A stretch of DNA of 64,000 nt, taken from Siphonodentalium dalli (taxonomy: Eukaryota > Mollusca > Scaphopoda > Gadilida > Siphonodentaliidae). A program made the position numbers and the translations under genes. The notes under the pieces are model-generated. The model was not told where the DNA came from. It searched no databases and worked only from the letters and a program-made list of their open reading frames with translations. The DNA lies in assembly GCA_032622095.1 (NCBI GenBank), contig CP136069.1, forward strand, positions 128,629,123 to 128,693,122. Direction: 5' to 3'. This document shows positions 32,380 through 45,496 of this stretch, in pieces; position 1 is the stretch's first letter; each line of letters starts with the position of its first letter.

Positions 32380-32965
32380 AGGTAATGCACTCCTGATATG
32401 ACCTCTCATAAGGATTAATTAAAATACATGTATGGTTCCATGAGGGTAAAGTCAAATACGATCACACCCAGAGAGGGTTAATTGAAATATGGTCCGATGA
32501 GGGTAAATTAAAATATGGTCACATCACGGTTAAATCAAATATGGTCCCATGAGGGTTAATTAATATATCGTCCAATGAGGGTCAATAAAAAATATGGTCC
32601 CATGATGGTTAATTAAAATTGTACCTTGATTGTAAATTAAAATATCGTCCCATGAGGGTTAATAAAAATAAGGACCCATAGGGGGGGGGGGGGGGTAATT
32701 GAAATATGGTCCCATTAATGTCAATTAAAATATCGTAACGTGACTTAATTAAAGAATAAATATATGGTCCCATTATGAGGGTTAATTAAAATAAAACATA
32801 TGTTGTCATCAGTGTTGATTAAACTACGGTATCACTGGGGTGAAATACAATACAGTTCCATGAGGGTCAATTAAAATATGGTCCATGCAATGAGGACTAA
32901 TTACAATATGCCCCCTTACCATGAGGATCAATTAAAACATGGTCACAGGAAGGGGGGGGGGGTAA
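32380..32965. repeat. Minisatellite of ATGGTCCCATGAGGGTTAAT units
   Basis: About 20 degenerate units of 24-35 bp follow the pattern ATATGGTCCCATGAGGGTTA. Two poly-G runs (32681-32696 and 32953-32963) lie inside. It is non-coding. Confidence 0.75.
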
Positions 32966-33602
32966 TTTATAAAATATAAATAAAAATCATGTTTAGAATT
33001 AGGCCACATTGTATGTTAGACAACCAATGTGAAGGGTTAATGTTGGAACTTTTCTTAATAACATCTCTATTCATAGCTCCGATATATTCCGCATACAAAG
33101 AAATGAAAAGTCAATATTTACAAACAGCACGAAGGAGTAACGTGGGAATTGCTTAATAATTATCATCCCAATTCATTTAGAATATAACATGCCGATATTT
33201 GTCGCGTATAACTAAATGAAAAAGTTCACTAAACGATATTAAATAACATGTTAAACACCGATATAAACAAACACCTCGTATGATTCATGTTCGAATTAAA
33301 TTTCTTATACAATCGTCAAATCCCCGTGCAGTATAATAGTAAATAGCATTCCGATTTATGTCGCGTGAAAATAAACGAAAGATGTTCAAATAACAATACA
33401 ACAAAGAAGGTTCAAGAACAATAGAAACATATAACGCGCAGCGCGCTAATGGTTAATGCGCGAATTCCCGTTAGAATTAATCACCTTGCACTTCTTGGCA
33501 TGCGAATAATAAACCATGGGCCAATCAAACATCGAGAGAGAGACGCCCGCTGCATGAAATAATAATGTAAACGACAATAAACGAAATTCCCAGCTACACC
33601 TT
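32966..33602. other. Unassigned AT-rich stretch
   Basis: No gene or repeat borders were recognised. Short overlapping minus frames near 33446-33687 reach into the next element and are not supported. Confidence 0.3.
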
Positions 33603-33605
33603 TTA

Positions 33606-34408
33606 AGCCCCGGTTCCATATTCCCGATTTTCTGTCCCGAATTAGTATATTCGGCACCAATTCGGGACCAGACCAAATCGGCAGCATTCGAGATAATTCT
33701 GGACGAGTTTTATTCCAAAACGCCGCCGAACTGATGCCGAATTATGACAAAATTTAATCGTCCCGAACATTGCCGAGTATTCCAGAATGCTTCCGAATTT
33801 CTTCCCGAATGATCAAGAATTATCCCGAACTGATACCGAAATTTCGTGCGAGTGGCTGCCGAATTGCCCAGATTACTACCGACTTACACCGAATTGTTGC
33901 CGAATACCCCGAATCAATGCCGAACTGGTACCGAATTGATGCCGAATAAATACAGAATTGGTATTCAATTGCTGCCGAACGTCCCGAATCGATGCCGAAT
34001 TTTGCAGATACACCGGATCTCAGTATAAAAGCAGCCACACATGGCGAATTCGGGAATAACATACCGAATACTGCCGACTACTCCAGAATATCCACCCGAT
34101 TATTGCCGAATACTGCCGACTACTCCCGAATAGGTGCCGAATTGCTCCCGAATTTCTCCCGATGATTGACAATTCGGGAGCGATTCGGCTTGGTTCCCGA
34201 TAGTTTTGAACATTTCAAAACTGTCGGGAGCGAGTCCTGAATTGTCCCGAATCGACCCCGATAGCACCGATATCCCCGATCATGTTCGAGGGTAAAAATT
34301 CACTGTCCCGACTTGTCCCGAACTTACTCCACGATTTTTGCAAAATTATGATTCGGGAGTCATTCGGGAACATTCGGGGTGGTAAATCGGGGATATGGAA
34401 CCGGGGCT
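33606..34408. mobile_element. PIF/Harbinger-like element with a CCGAAT-repeat interior
   Basis: TIRs of about 24 bp (AGCCCCGGTTCC...CCCGATT) are inverted at the right, and TTA lies on both sides (33603-33605, 34409-34411). A 3-bp TTA/TWA duplication is characteristic of PIF/Harbinger. The interior is almost entirely degenerate CCGAAT/TGCCGAATT repeats, with a switch to the complementary orientation near the right end. Confidence 0.75.
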
Positions 34409-34411
34409 TTA

Positions 34412-34850
34412 CCGAACTCGGCCTGGGGTCGCAGTACAACTTTTAATGTGTCCCAAAATCTCAATTTCTATAAATAAAACCCCCATGCTCCCATAGATTA
34501 CCAAGAAACTTTATTTATTTGTCGATGAGGTTTCAAGTTTTAGTGTCTATATGTATAGGCGGATATATTAGAATTTGTTTTGATATTTTAATGCAAGTAA
34601 TGCGGCCATGCATTGACGACTAATTGGTGAAATTCCATGAAATCGCGTGGGTGATTTCAATTAATATATACGCCTATAAGGTATTTGTGTAATAGCGTAT
34701 GACCCGACTGGTTTTCAATGAGGTTTTATGTTGTAGATTATATATTCAATACACGCAACAGTAACTGACAGCGAATACAAACATGGTTGAGTATATATCG
34801 AACGATTCAATAGTAAAAGGCAGTCGATGATCCGGCCCCTGCATGCATTA
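34412..34850. other. Dispersed repeat fragment
   Basis: About 34500-34740 resembles 31640-31810. No gene was seen. Confidence 0.35.
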
Positions 34851-35247
34851 GTCCGGCCGCCAGGTCACGGATGCGTGTTTTGGCGTATAAAGTTTTTTTC
34901 TCTGCGGATTTTGTAAATTCAGGTATCCGACATCGAGATTTTATCGGCTGGCCATCTGTCAGCCTTGAGCAATTTTTTTTATAGTGCCCTAAAAAGTATA
35001 CCCCCTCCCCCCCCCCCCCCCAATTTTTTTCACAGACGTAAAATCAGTTACTTGGAATTTATTGCAAACTCACATGACTAATCTAGTAAAATATATATAT
35101 TTTCATGAAGCTAAGGTATAATGACACTATTTTGGCCCAAAATTGAAACTCACCATCCAAGATGGCCACCAAAATGGCCGCCGGAAGTTGAAAATATGAC
35201 ATTTTTTCACAAATATCTTCTAGATCAGTTCATGATGTTTGGAACTG

Positions 35248-35785
35248 GTTGAGTAATATGACGTTATTTTGTATTTTTTATATTAACTGATCATGGGAGC
35301 AATTATATATGCCATTATTGGGGTCCTATCCCCTTGTAATCCCTCAAAAATTCGATTTTACAGAACGCGTTATAAAATTTCCCAAAAAATCACAACTGGG
35401 ATTCTAGTCATATTTCAACAAGACATGAACAGAAGGTTGCAAATAAGTGAGGCATGCCATTACCTATGAATATTCCAACTCACTGGAACCAAAATTCTTA
35501 CTTTGGCTCAAAATGGCTGAGTAATATGACGTTATTTTGTATTTTTTATATTAACTGATCATTGGAGCAATTATATATGCCATTATTGGGGTCCTATCCC
35601 CTTGTAATCCCTCAAAAAATCGAATTTACAGAACGCGTTATAAAATTTCCCAAAAAATCACAACTGGGATTCTAGTCATATTTCAACAAGACATGAACAG
35701 AAGGTTGCAAATAAGTGAGGCATACCATTACCTATGAATATTCCAACTCACTGGAACCAAAATTCTTACTTTGGCTCAAAATGGC
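35248..35785. repeat. ~268-bp tandem duplication inside the left foldback arm
   Basis: GAGTAATATGACGTTATTTTG starts at about 35248 and again at about 35516, followed by near-identical sequence. The opposite arm has this region only once, so it arose after the arms formed. Confidence 0.75.
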
Positions 35786-36540
35786 TGCCAAAAAGGCCGC
35801 CAAAATATGGAAAATGGTAAATATTGCCCTAGGGTGTCCTGCAATCGCTTACAAGTTGTGGTTGATGTACAAAATTGGCTATTATGCCTTCTATACATTG
35901 AATACTAACATGTCTGCTGCACCATGGTTAATTGTTACTGTTATCACCACTGACATCACCAAAAATATTGGACTTTTCTCTCAAAAACTTGACATAAATA
36001 TCGGCAAAAATTTACTTTTCAGGTTTGGATCATTTTTTCTAGTAATATGTAACTATCTTTAGATTGAAAGGTGTTTATTGTATTGGTCTATCTTAAATGT
36101 GTCACACTACGGTGTTTATAGACCAAATTGCTCAAGATGGCTTCCAAAATGGCAACCAAATTGGTAAAAGTTATTTTTTTTACATATATCATTATAACAT
36201 TATATATATAACATTATTCTCTGCGTTATCCGAAAATGTAGAAAATTGTGACTCACTTGGTTATTATACGTGTTAGTTAATTAACTGACAACTAAATGTT
36301 CTATTATGGTTGTCCCAGTTCCGAATGGGGCATGACAAATTCATTTTAAAGTATGGAAATTTGCGGAGAACCTCTTTTGTGATTCTGACCATATTATTGA
36401 AAGGAAATGGGCAGAACTTTGAGACGGAACTGAGATGAACCATAATATGTGGCTCTTCTGGTCCATTATGATAAACCAATATCAACTGGATACAGGATGG
36501 TTGCCAAGATGGTAGCCAGGGAGTTACTCTATGTGAAGTG

Positions 36541-38110
36541 GATAGGTATACATGGAGTTAATGTATGTCATGAATGATGTGAATATGTATACAATGAGTG
36601 ACTATCTGGTTATGAGTGTGTTGTCCATAGTGAGATGTATGGGTATACAGGGAGGGGTCATGGTCATGTGTGGGGTGAATCGGTATGAATTGAGTGACTG
36701 TATGGTGTATGGTGTATCCTTTACGGGTGCACCTTGTGTGCCTATATGGACATTGATGTGGTGTATGGATGTAGCTACATGGTCATCTATGTATTGATTA
36801 TGTATATATGGAGTGACTGTAAGGTCATGGGTGGGATGTACATGTGTTTCTGTATGCTCACGAATGGGGTGTGTGGATAAATAGTGAGTGATTTTATGGT
36901 TAGGGGTAATGTGTATGATATACATATTCACCTCACCATTGGCCATATCACTCACTGTATCCTTATTTGTCACACCATAGCCGAACAGCCACTAAAGATA
37001 TACTAATACACCCCAGCCATGTCAGTATAGTCACTCCATGTGAGCATATGCACATCATCCATGGCCATATAGCCACTCGCTATATACACATACACCTCGC
37101 CCATGACCATATAGCAACACGATTGTATATCCGCATAACCTACACATGACCATACTGCCACGAGTCGCCAAGCAGGAACACCAGGTATACTCACACACCT
37201 GACACATGACCATTTAGTCACTTCCTGCATAGATATTCATTACATTGATGACATACAGTCACTCCTTGTATACCTACTCATCTCACCATTGACCATACAG
37301 TCACTACATGTATACATATTCCACACACAGTCATATAACCACTCGATATATACATATGAAGCTCATCCTAGACCATAGAGTCACTCCAGGTATACATATG
37401 CACCTCACCACTGGCCATTCAGTCCTTCCAGATATACAAAAACCCGCACACACGACCACTCATACCATCCATACTTGCATATACACCTAACACATGACAA
37501 TTCAGCAACGCACTATATAACCATACACGCCATCCATGATCATACAGCTAATCCCTACACACCCACCAATGATAATACATCCACGATATATATACATATA
37601 CATCCCATCCGTTACTACAAGGACACTTCCTATATACCCACACGATAATGTCCACCAGCTTACTCCAGGTGAGCATATAGACTTCAATCATGACAGTACA
37701 GTCATTCCGTGTATACCACACACATTACCCGTAACCATAAAATTACTCACTATTTATCCACACACCCCATCCATGATCATACAGAAAACACATGTACATC
37801 CCACCATGCCCTTACAGTCACTCCATATATACATAATCAATACATAGATGACCATGTAGCTATATCCATACACCACATCAATGTCCATACAGGCACACCG
37901 GGTGCACCCGTACGGGATAGACACAACCATACACCATACAGTGACTCCATGCATACCGATACACCCCACACCTGACCATGACCTCTCCCTGTATACCTAT
38001 AAATATCACTATGGACAACACAAGCATAACCATATAGTCACTCATTGTATACATATTCACATCATTCGTGACATACACTAACTCCGTGTATACCTATTCA
38101 CCTCACCTAT
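36541..38110. repeat. Inverting minisatellite core of the foldback
   Basis: Units of about 55-65 bp follow GTATACA.GGAGTGACT.TATGGTCATG. They read forward to about 36925 and as the reverse complement from there to 38110. Long histidine/threonine-rich or cysteine/glycine-rich frames here are by-products of the units. Confidence 0.8.
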
Positions 38111-38240
38111 GATCATAAAGTAACTCCCTGTCTACCATCTTGTTATCCATCCTGTATCCAGTTGATATTGGCTTATCGTAATGGACCAGAAGAGCCACAT
38201 ATTATGTTTCATCTCAGTTCCGTCTCAAAGTTCTGCCCAT

Positions 38241-38668
38241 TTCCTTTCAATAATATGGTCAGAATCACAAAAGAGGTTCTCCGCAAATTGCCATACTTTA
38301 AAATGAATTTGCCATGCCCCATACGGAACTGGGACAACCATAATAGAACATTTAGTTGTCAGTTAATTACCTAACACGTATAATAACCAAGTGAGTCACA
38401 ATTTTCTACATTTTCGGATAACGCAGAGAATAATGTTATATATATAATGTTACTTTCCTTTCAATAATATGGTCAGAATCACAAAAGAGGTTCTCCGCAA
38501 ATTGCCATACTTTAAAATGAATTTGCCATGCCCCATACGGAACTGGGACAACCATAATAGAACATTTAGTTGTCAGTTAATTACCTAACACGTATAATAA
38601 CCAAGTGAGTCACAATTTGCTACATTTTCGGATAACGCAGAGAATAATGTTATATATATAATGTTATA
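38241..38668. repeat. 214-bp tandem duplication inside the right foldback arm
   Basis: TTCCTTTCAATAATATGG starts at 38241 and again at 38455, and the two copies are nearly identical. The left arm has one copy. Confidence 0.8.
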
Positions 38669-39759
38669 ATGATATATGTAAAAAAAAATGACTTTTACCA
38701 ATTTGGTTGCCATTTTGGAAGCCATCTTGAGCAATTTGGTCTATAAACACCATAGTGTGACACATTTAAGATAAACCAATACAATAAACACCTTTCAATC
38801 CAAAGATAGTTACATATTACAAGACAAAATGGTCCAAACCTGAAAAGTAAATTTTTGCCGATATTTATGTCAAGTTTTTGAGAGAAAAGTCCAATATTTT
38901 TGGTGATGTCAGTGGTGGCAACAGTAACAATTAACCATGGTGCAGCAGACATGTTAGTATTCAATGTATAGAAGGCATAATAGCTAATTTTGTACATCAA
39001 CCACAACTTATAAGCGATTGCAGGACACCCTAGGGCAATATTTACCATTTTCCATATTTTGGCGGCCATTTTGGCAGCCATTTTGAGCCAAAGTAAGAAT
39101 TTTGGTTCCAGTGAGTTGGAATATTCATACGTAATGGTATGCCTCACTTAAATGCAACCTTCTGTTCATTTCTTGTTGAAATATGACTAGAATCCCAGTT
39201 GTTATTTTTTGTAAAATTTTATACCGCATTCTGTAAAATCGAATTTTTGAGGGATCACAAGCGGATAGGACCCCAATAATTGCATATTTAATTGCTCCAA
39301 TGATCAGTTAATATACAAAATACAAAATAAAGTCATATTACTCAACTAGTTCCAAACGGCATGAACTGATCTAGAAGATATTTGAGAAACAATGTCATAT
39401 TTTGGTGGCCATCTTGGATGGTGAGTTTCAATTTTGGCCCAAAATAGTGTCATTATGTCTTAGCTTCATGAAAATATATACATTTTTCTAGATTAGTCAC
39501 GTGAATTTGCAATAAATTTCAAGTAACTGGTTTTACGTCTGGGGAAATCTGGGGGGGGGGGTATACTTTTTAGGGCGCTATAAAAAAAATTGCTCAAGGC
39601 TGACAGATGGCCAGCCGATAAAATCTTGATGTCGGATACCTGAATTTACAAAATCCGCAGAGAAAAAAACTTTATACGCGAAAACAAGCATTCGTGAATT
39701 CCGGGTGTTTGGCGACCGGACTACATGGGCAGACAACGAAGATTCTAGTTTTGTATGTG

Positions 39760-39792
39760 TATGCATGGGTGTGTGTGAGGGTGTGTGTGTGT

Positions 39793-39858
<66 letters not shown>

Positions 39859-40045
39859 GTGCGTGAGGGTGTGATTGTGCGTGTGAGGGTGTGTGAGAGG
39901 GAGTGGGTGTGCGTGTGTGTGTGTGTGTGAGGCCCGCTGTGTGACTGGGTGTGTACTGTATATGTGTGTAGCTGGGTGTGTGAGGTGTGTATTTGTGATG
40001 GTGTTTATGTGTGAGGGTTGGGTGTGTGAGGGTGTGTATGTGTGT
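39760..40045. repeat. GT/GA microsatellite
   Basis: (GT)n gives way to (GA)n at about 39793-39855, then to GTGTGTGAGG-rich sequence to about 40045. The arginine/glutamate-rich frame across it is not coding. Confidence 0.9.
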
Positions 40046-41150
40046 AGCTCAAATTGTCACATTTGAGCTATTGGCATGGGTTGGCGTCCATCCATGTGTG
40101 CGCGCGACCGTTTTTGAGATTTTCGTTGGAAAACAATTAAGGCAACTAGTTTGAATTTCACATTTGAATTCATCGGCCCACCCTGCAATGCAGGCAAATT
40201 TTGAGATGTTTTGAAAAGTTACATGCAAATTTAAGATCACATCTAGATGGGAGCTATATATTCGGCACGCCCAACAACCAACATTTTCCATCCAATTGAT
40301 CCCAAACTTCATATGGATCTTCGGTGTGATCTTTAGATGGTATATATATATAGCTAACGAATTTGAATGATTTTCGATCAAAAACATGGCCGCCGGCAGC
40401 CATGTTGGATTTTACTCTTGGTGTGCACGGCTAAATAATTTGATATGCACGCCCTATAATAATAAATAATCAGCAATGAATGCAGAAATATGAAAATGCT
40501 TAGATAAAAATTTAAACTTATTTAAAGCTAATTTGTTTAAAGATTGATTATCTCTTTAAATATAAAATTTTAGATATTTTCCTGGGTATGAAATAATACG
40601 TATGAGTTGGAAATTCCTGCCCGGAAACGATTCTATAATTAACAGTTTTTCATGGTAGTCGCCTTAAATATCAGAAATAACCTATATTTATATCGGAATA
40701 CAGACGAAAAATTGTGGGAACATTGTGAACATAATATACTTTCTTCTGAATCAAATTATTTTTTAAATAATCCAAGATGGCTGCCCAAAATGGCCACCAA
40801 AATTCAAATTTATTTTTTTTCACTATTTTTGAATAAAATTGAAAAACATATGGGTAAATAATACATAATTATGGTCTTTTTTGAATTGTTTATTGGCGTA
40901 AATCTTTAGCCTACCATATACAGTCTTTTCTGGTATGCGAGTAATTTCTAGAATTAGGTTAAACAAAGGTACCAAAGAGACAGTGTTAAAACGTCCTGTA
41001 CATTATTGGTGACATGAACTGAGCTCTAGCTTATGTCTGGTCGATAAAAGGTTTGACCTAGAAGAAATTTGGACTAAGTTGGTTTGTATACCATTTTGAA
41101 GAGGAATATATCCTCTATGACATATCCAAAATCCGCTAAATTCCGCTTTG
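40046..41150. other. Decayed repeat sequence
   Basis: At about 40190-40420 the sequence is the inverted relative of the tandem repeat at 61925-62430 (CATCTAGATGGGAGCTAT, GGCCGCCGGCAGCCAT). From 40780 to 41150, phrases such as AAGATGGCTGCCCAAAATGGCC lead into the second foldback. No gene was seen. Confidence 0.4.
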
Positions 41151-43144
41151 AGCATTTTTTGTAATTCAAGATGGCGTCCAAGATGGCTGCCATTTCCGTT
41201 AAGTTAGTTTGATGCAAATATAGTGAAAAAATCTTGTTATATATATACACATGTATTCAGTTTTGTGAAGCTAAGATATAACGCCACCTTTCTGTGCCAA
41301 AATTGGAATTCCTCGCCCAAGATGGAAGCCAAAATGGCGGCTGGAAGTGAATTTGTTTGTACGTTTTTACTAGTATATTTAAGATAAGTTTCTGCTGTTT
41401 GGAACTGGTTGAGAATTTTGACTTTATTTTGTATTTAGTATGTTAACTGACCTTCGAGGCAATGAAATATGCCATTCATTGGGTCCCAACCCCTTCCAAT
41501 CACTCAAACATTCGATTTTACAGAACGCGGTATAACATATCACAAAATATTACCATTAGGATTCTAGTCATATTTTATCAAGAAATTGGAAGAACTGCCC
41601 AATGTAAGTGATGCTTTCTATTTTTTATGGATATTCCAACTCAAATGTACCAAAATTGCTACTTTGGCTCAAAATGGCGACCAATATATGAAAAATGGTA
41701 AATGTTGTCCCAGCGTACCATGCAACTGCTTACAAGTTGTGGTTGATGCACGCAATTGACTATTCTGTCTTATATACATTGAATACTAACATTGCTGATG
41801 CATACTGGTTAATTGTTACTATTTTAACCACTGAAATCACTAGAATTAATCGAATTTTTATGTCACAAACTTGACATCAAAATAAGCAAAACATCACTGT
41901 TCAGGTTTGATTCGTTTGAACCATTTTTTAAAAGTAAAATGGAACTCTATCTTTGGTATCAAAGGTGCTTATTGTTTTGATATGTGCTAACTGTGTCACA
42001 CTCAGTACAGGTGTTTTAGACAATATGGATTAAGATGCTTTCAAAATGGCAACCAAATTTGGTACAATGTTGATTTGTCACATATATTCCGTACATTATT
42101 CTCTGCTGTTCCGAAAAGGTAGCAGATTGTGACTCACTTGGTTATTAAACATGCTACTTAGTCAACTAAATGTTCTATTCTGGTTGTCCCAGTACCTTAA
42201 GAGGCATGAACAGTTCATTTTAAGGGATGCAGTATGGATTTTGCCGCAAAACTTCTTTTGGGATTCTGTCCATGTTTTTGAACTGAAATGGGAAGAACGT
42301 TGAAACGGAACTGAGAGGGATCATAGTATGTGGCTACACTGGCCCATTATAATCACCATTGATCAACTTAATACAGTGTGTATGTCTGTTGACTGTATGG
42401 CAATAGGTGAGGTGAGTATGTATACGGGGAGTTATTGTATTCGTGAATGATGTGAATAGTTATTCAATGTGTGACTATATGGTCATGCATGGGGTGTCCA
42501 CGTTGAGATGTATATGTATATAAGGAGTAACTTATGGCCATGTGTGAGGTGAACATGTATACAGGGAGTGGCTGTCTGGTGGTGTATGTGTACAGCGAGA
42601 TTAGCTACATTGTCCATCTTTGTGTTGTGTATGTATATATGGAGTGACTGTGTGATCATGGGTGTGATGTACAGGTGTACATTGGGTGGCTGTATTGTCA
42701 TGGTGGGTGTATATGCATACACCAGTTGGCTGTATGGTAACGGATGTGTTGTATGGATAAATAGGGAGTGGTTGTATGGTTATGGGCAATGTATATATGT
42801 TTACATGGAATGACTGAACGGTCAATGTTGTTGAAGTGTATATGCATACCTGGATTACAGTTTGATTGTTATTGGCGTGCTTGTGTACATAGATAGTAAC
42901 ATCATGGTCATGTGGGATGTATATATGTTTAACTGTTGTGGCCGTATTGTCATTGGTGTGTGTACCGGTATACAGTGAATAGCTGAATGCTCATGGATGG
43001 GTGTGTAAGAATACAGCGAGTGGCTGAATTGTCATGGTTGAGCTGTATTTGCAAGTCTGAGGTGTACGAATGGCCGTGTGCGGGGTATATGTATATGTAG
43101 AAGGATTGTATGGTAATTAATGAGGTATGTATACACCTGGAGTG

Positions 43145-43800
43145 ACTATGGTAATGGGTTAACCAATACAAACAACCAACCAATACAGGTAAGTATAGGC
43201 TAACAAATACAATGTACATGTAAGTGGGTGTATGACAAGGTCACACATCTGTCCGGGTGAACGAAAATCACACCTAGCCCTCGCGAATGACAATAACAAG
43301 TCAGAAGGGAGCACTGGCTGACGGACCATAAGGACTTTCCGTTTTGTCAACATAAGTATAGTGAAAGAAATAATGGCTTACATCCTATCCGTCATGTAAT
43401 TCCCCACACAATGAAGGTGGTACATAAACGTATGGATGTCAAAAGAAAGGGGAGGATGTCTGCTAGGCATATTACAGACTATGCGAGGCTAAATATATGA
43501 TGACCAAGATCCCAATTTCTCGAAGATAAATTGATCCCCGTTCTAATGACATGAATGTTGAGGTGGAAGCTGGTGGGTCCTGGAGCGGTTTAATGGAATT
43601 TTGAAAATTGTTTTAGAACGTAGCCCACAAAACAAGATTTTATTTTATTCCAAAAGTAGAGTTTAGACATTTTTGGAAATTACTCCCAATGAGTTGTAAA
43701 GATGCCAAAATGTTTGGATAAGATCATCATCAGTTGCAGATCGCTGACTATGTACCATACTAAGCAAATGTCACATTACGTTTCGACTCATTGCTCGCAA
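43145..43800. other. Unassigned stretch inside the foldback core
   Basis: It starts with AACCAATACAAACAACCAACCAATACAGG-type short repeats and is unlike the flanking minisatellite. It may be an insertion. No gene was seen. Confidence 0.35.
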
Positions 43801-45496
43801 GCGCGAACACTTGTGTATCTTGAGTGGCTATATGGTCATGATGTGGCCAATATGTATATAGGGAGTGCCATTGTTGCAAAATTAAGGGTGAGGTGAATTG
43901 GTATACAATGATTGACTGTATGATCACGAGTGTGGTTTATGAGTATACAGCGAGAGACTGAATTGTCATGGTGAGGTGTATAGGAATCACGGAACTAAAT
44001 GGTTTCCCATAGGCGACAGTGTTAACGTTTCGGCCAAATTCGCTGAATTGAAGCCTGCAGGCCATACCAGTGATGTTTACCCAGCTAGATTGACACCAGT
44101 TGATCACGAAAATGCAAGAAAAATCATAGGTCATGTGTTTACTTTTTAAAATAAATCCCCAAGTGTACTACAGGGCTATCTCACAGCCAAATTTTATCTG
44201 GAAAAACCCAGATCTACAACAGCTAGTTAAATACATTTCCCGCTCACAAAAATCCGTTCCCCCATTCATTCACCAGTTTAAATTATTTAGATATTATGTA
44301 CAAATCAAATAAACGCGATGTCATCCTTTAATAACGTGTCGCATGTATCAGGTGAAGGTCATTCTTCAGTTACCTTCACCTTTAGCATTCCACGGTGTAC
44401 TCGCTCCCCGACTCTAGAACACATTTAGCTCCCTGATTCCTATATGCACGTTTGGAGTGTATGGAATGGCCGTGTGCGCGATGCGGGACATTGGTATATC
44501 TAGAAGGACTGTAATGCCATTTGTGTGGTTTTTATATGTATACTATATATACATGTAGTGACTCTATAGATGGTTTTGGCTTGGGTGCATATGTATATCT
44601 TGAGTGGCTATATGGCCATGGGTGTCGCAAATATATATACAGGGAGTGACTTTATGACCACTGGTGAGGCAAATATGTATACAAGAAGTGATGTATGATC
44701 ATGAATGTGGCGAAAATGTATACCGGGAGTGACTATATTGTCATCGTTGGGTGTATATGTATATCTTGTGTGCCCATATAGCAAGTATATACATATACAT
44801 GAGCGACTGTATGACCAATTGTGAGGTGGATAGGTATACAAGATGTTACTGTATGTTCATGAATGTAGTGAATAGGTATACAGGTCGTGACTATATGGTC
44901 ATGGGTGAGGTGTATGAGTATACCTGGTGTGCCTGCATGTTTACTGACGGCTATGTGACCATGTTTTGGGTGTATGGGCATACCCATGTGTGGCTGTATA
45001 GTAGTGGGTGAGGTGTATGTGTATAACGCGAGTGACATATGTTCATTTATGTGGTATTCATGTATATATGGAGTGACTGCATGGTAATGTGTGAGTCGCA
45101 CTGGTGACTATCGATTTCCTATCGCTCCACACCGCAACCCTTAAAATGATTTGTCATGCCTCATAATATACTGGGACAACCAGAATATAACATTTAGTTG
45201 TCAGTTAATTAAGTAGCATGTTTAATAACCAAGTGAGTCACAATTTGCAACTTTTTGGGAACAGCTTAGAATAATGTTCGGAAAAAATGTGACAAATCAA
45301 CTTTTTACCAAATTTGGTTGCCATTTTGCAAGCCATCTTGGGTAATTTTGTCTAAAACAACTCAGTGTCACACATATAAGATAGATCAACAATACAAAGC
45401 ACATTTGATACCAAAGATAGTTCCATTTTGCAAACCTGAAAAGTGATTTTTTGCCGATTTTGATGCCAAGTTTGTGATAAAAAAGTCCCATAATTC

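Larger units (their letters stand above)
34851..39721. mobile_element. Giant foldback element (4.9 kb), TA-flanked
   Basis: Ends GTCCGGCCGCC and GGCGACCGGAC are flanked by TA (34849-34850, 39722-39723). The arms, about 34851-36540 and 38110-39721, are inverted copies over ~1.6 kb, including TTTATAGTGCCCTAAAAAG and the GATGGCCACCAAAATGGCC region. The core (36541-38110) is a minisatellite that itself flips orientation. A similar frame appears in both arms (35715-36062 plus, 39147-38695 minus) but it spells runs such as KMAAKMAAK from the GATGGC repeats, so I treat it as non-coding. The transposase source is unknown. Confidence 0.8.

Noticed and set aside
36541-38110. Long histidine/threonine-rich and tyrosine/cysteine-rich frames
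   Set aside because: They are readings of the 55-65-bp minisatellite on both strands.
35715-39147. Similar 115-150-codon frames in both foldback arms (35715-36062 and 39147-38695) as a conserved gene
   Set aside because: The shared frame follows from arm identity. It contains repeat-driven KMAAK runs from GATGGC words, and the older copy at 41.7 kb does not keep the frame.
39694-39930. Arginine/glutamate-rich frame
   Set aside because: It is the GA/GT microsatellite read as codons.
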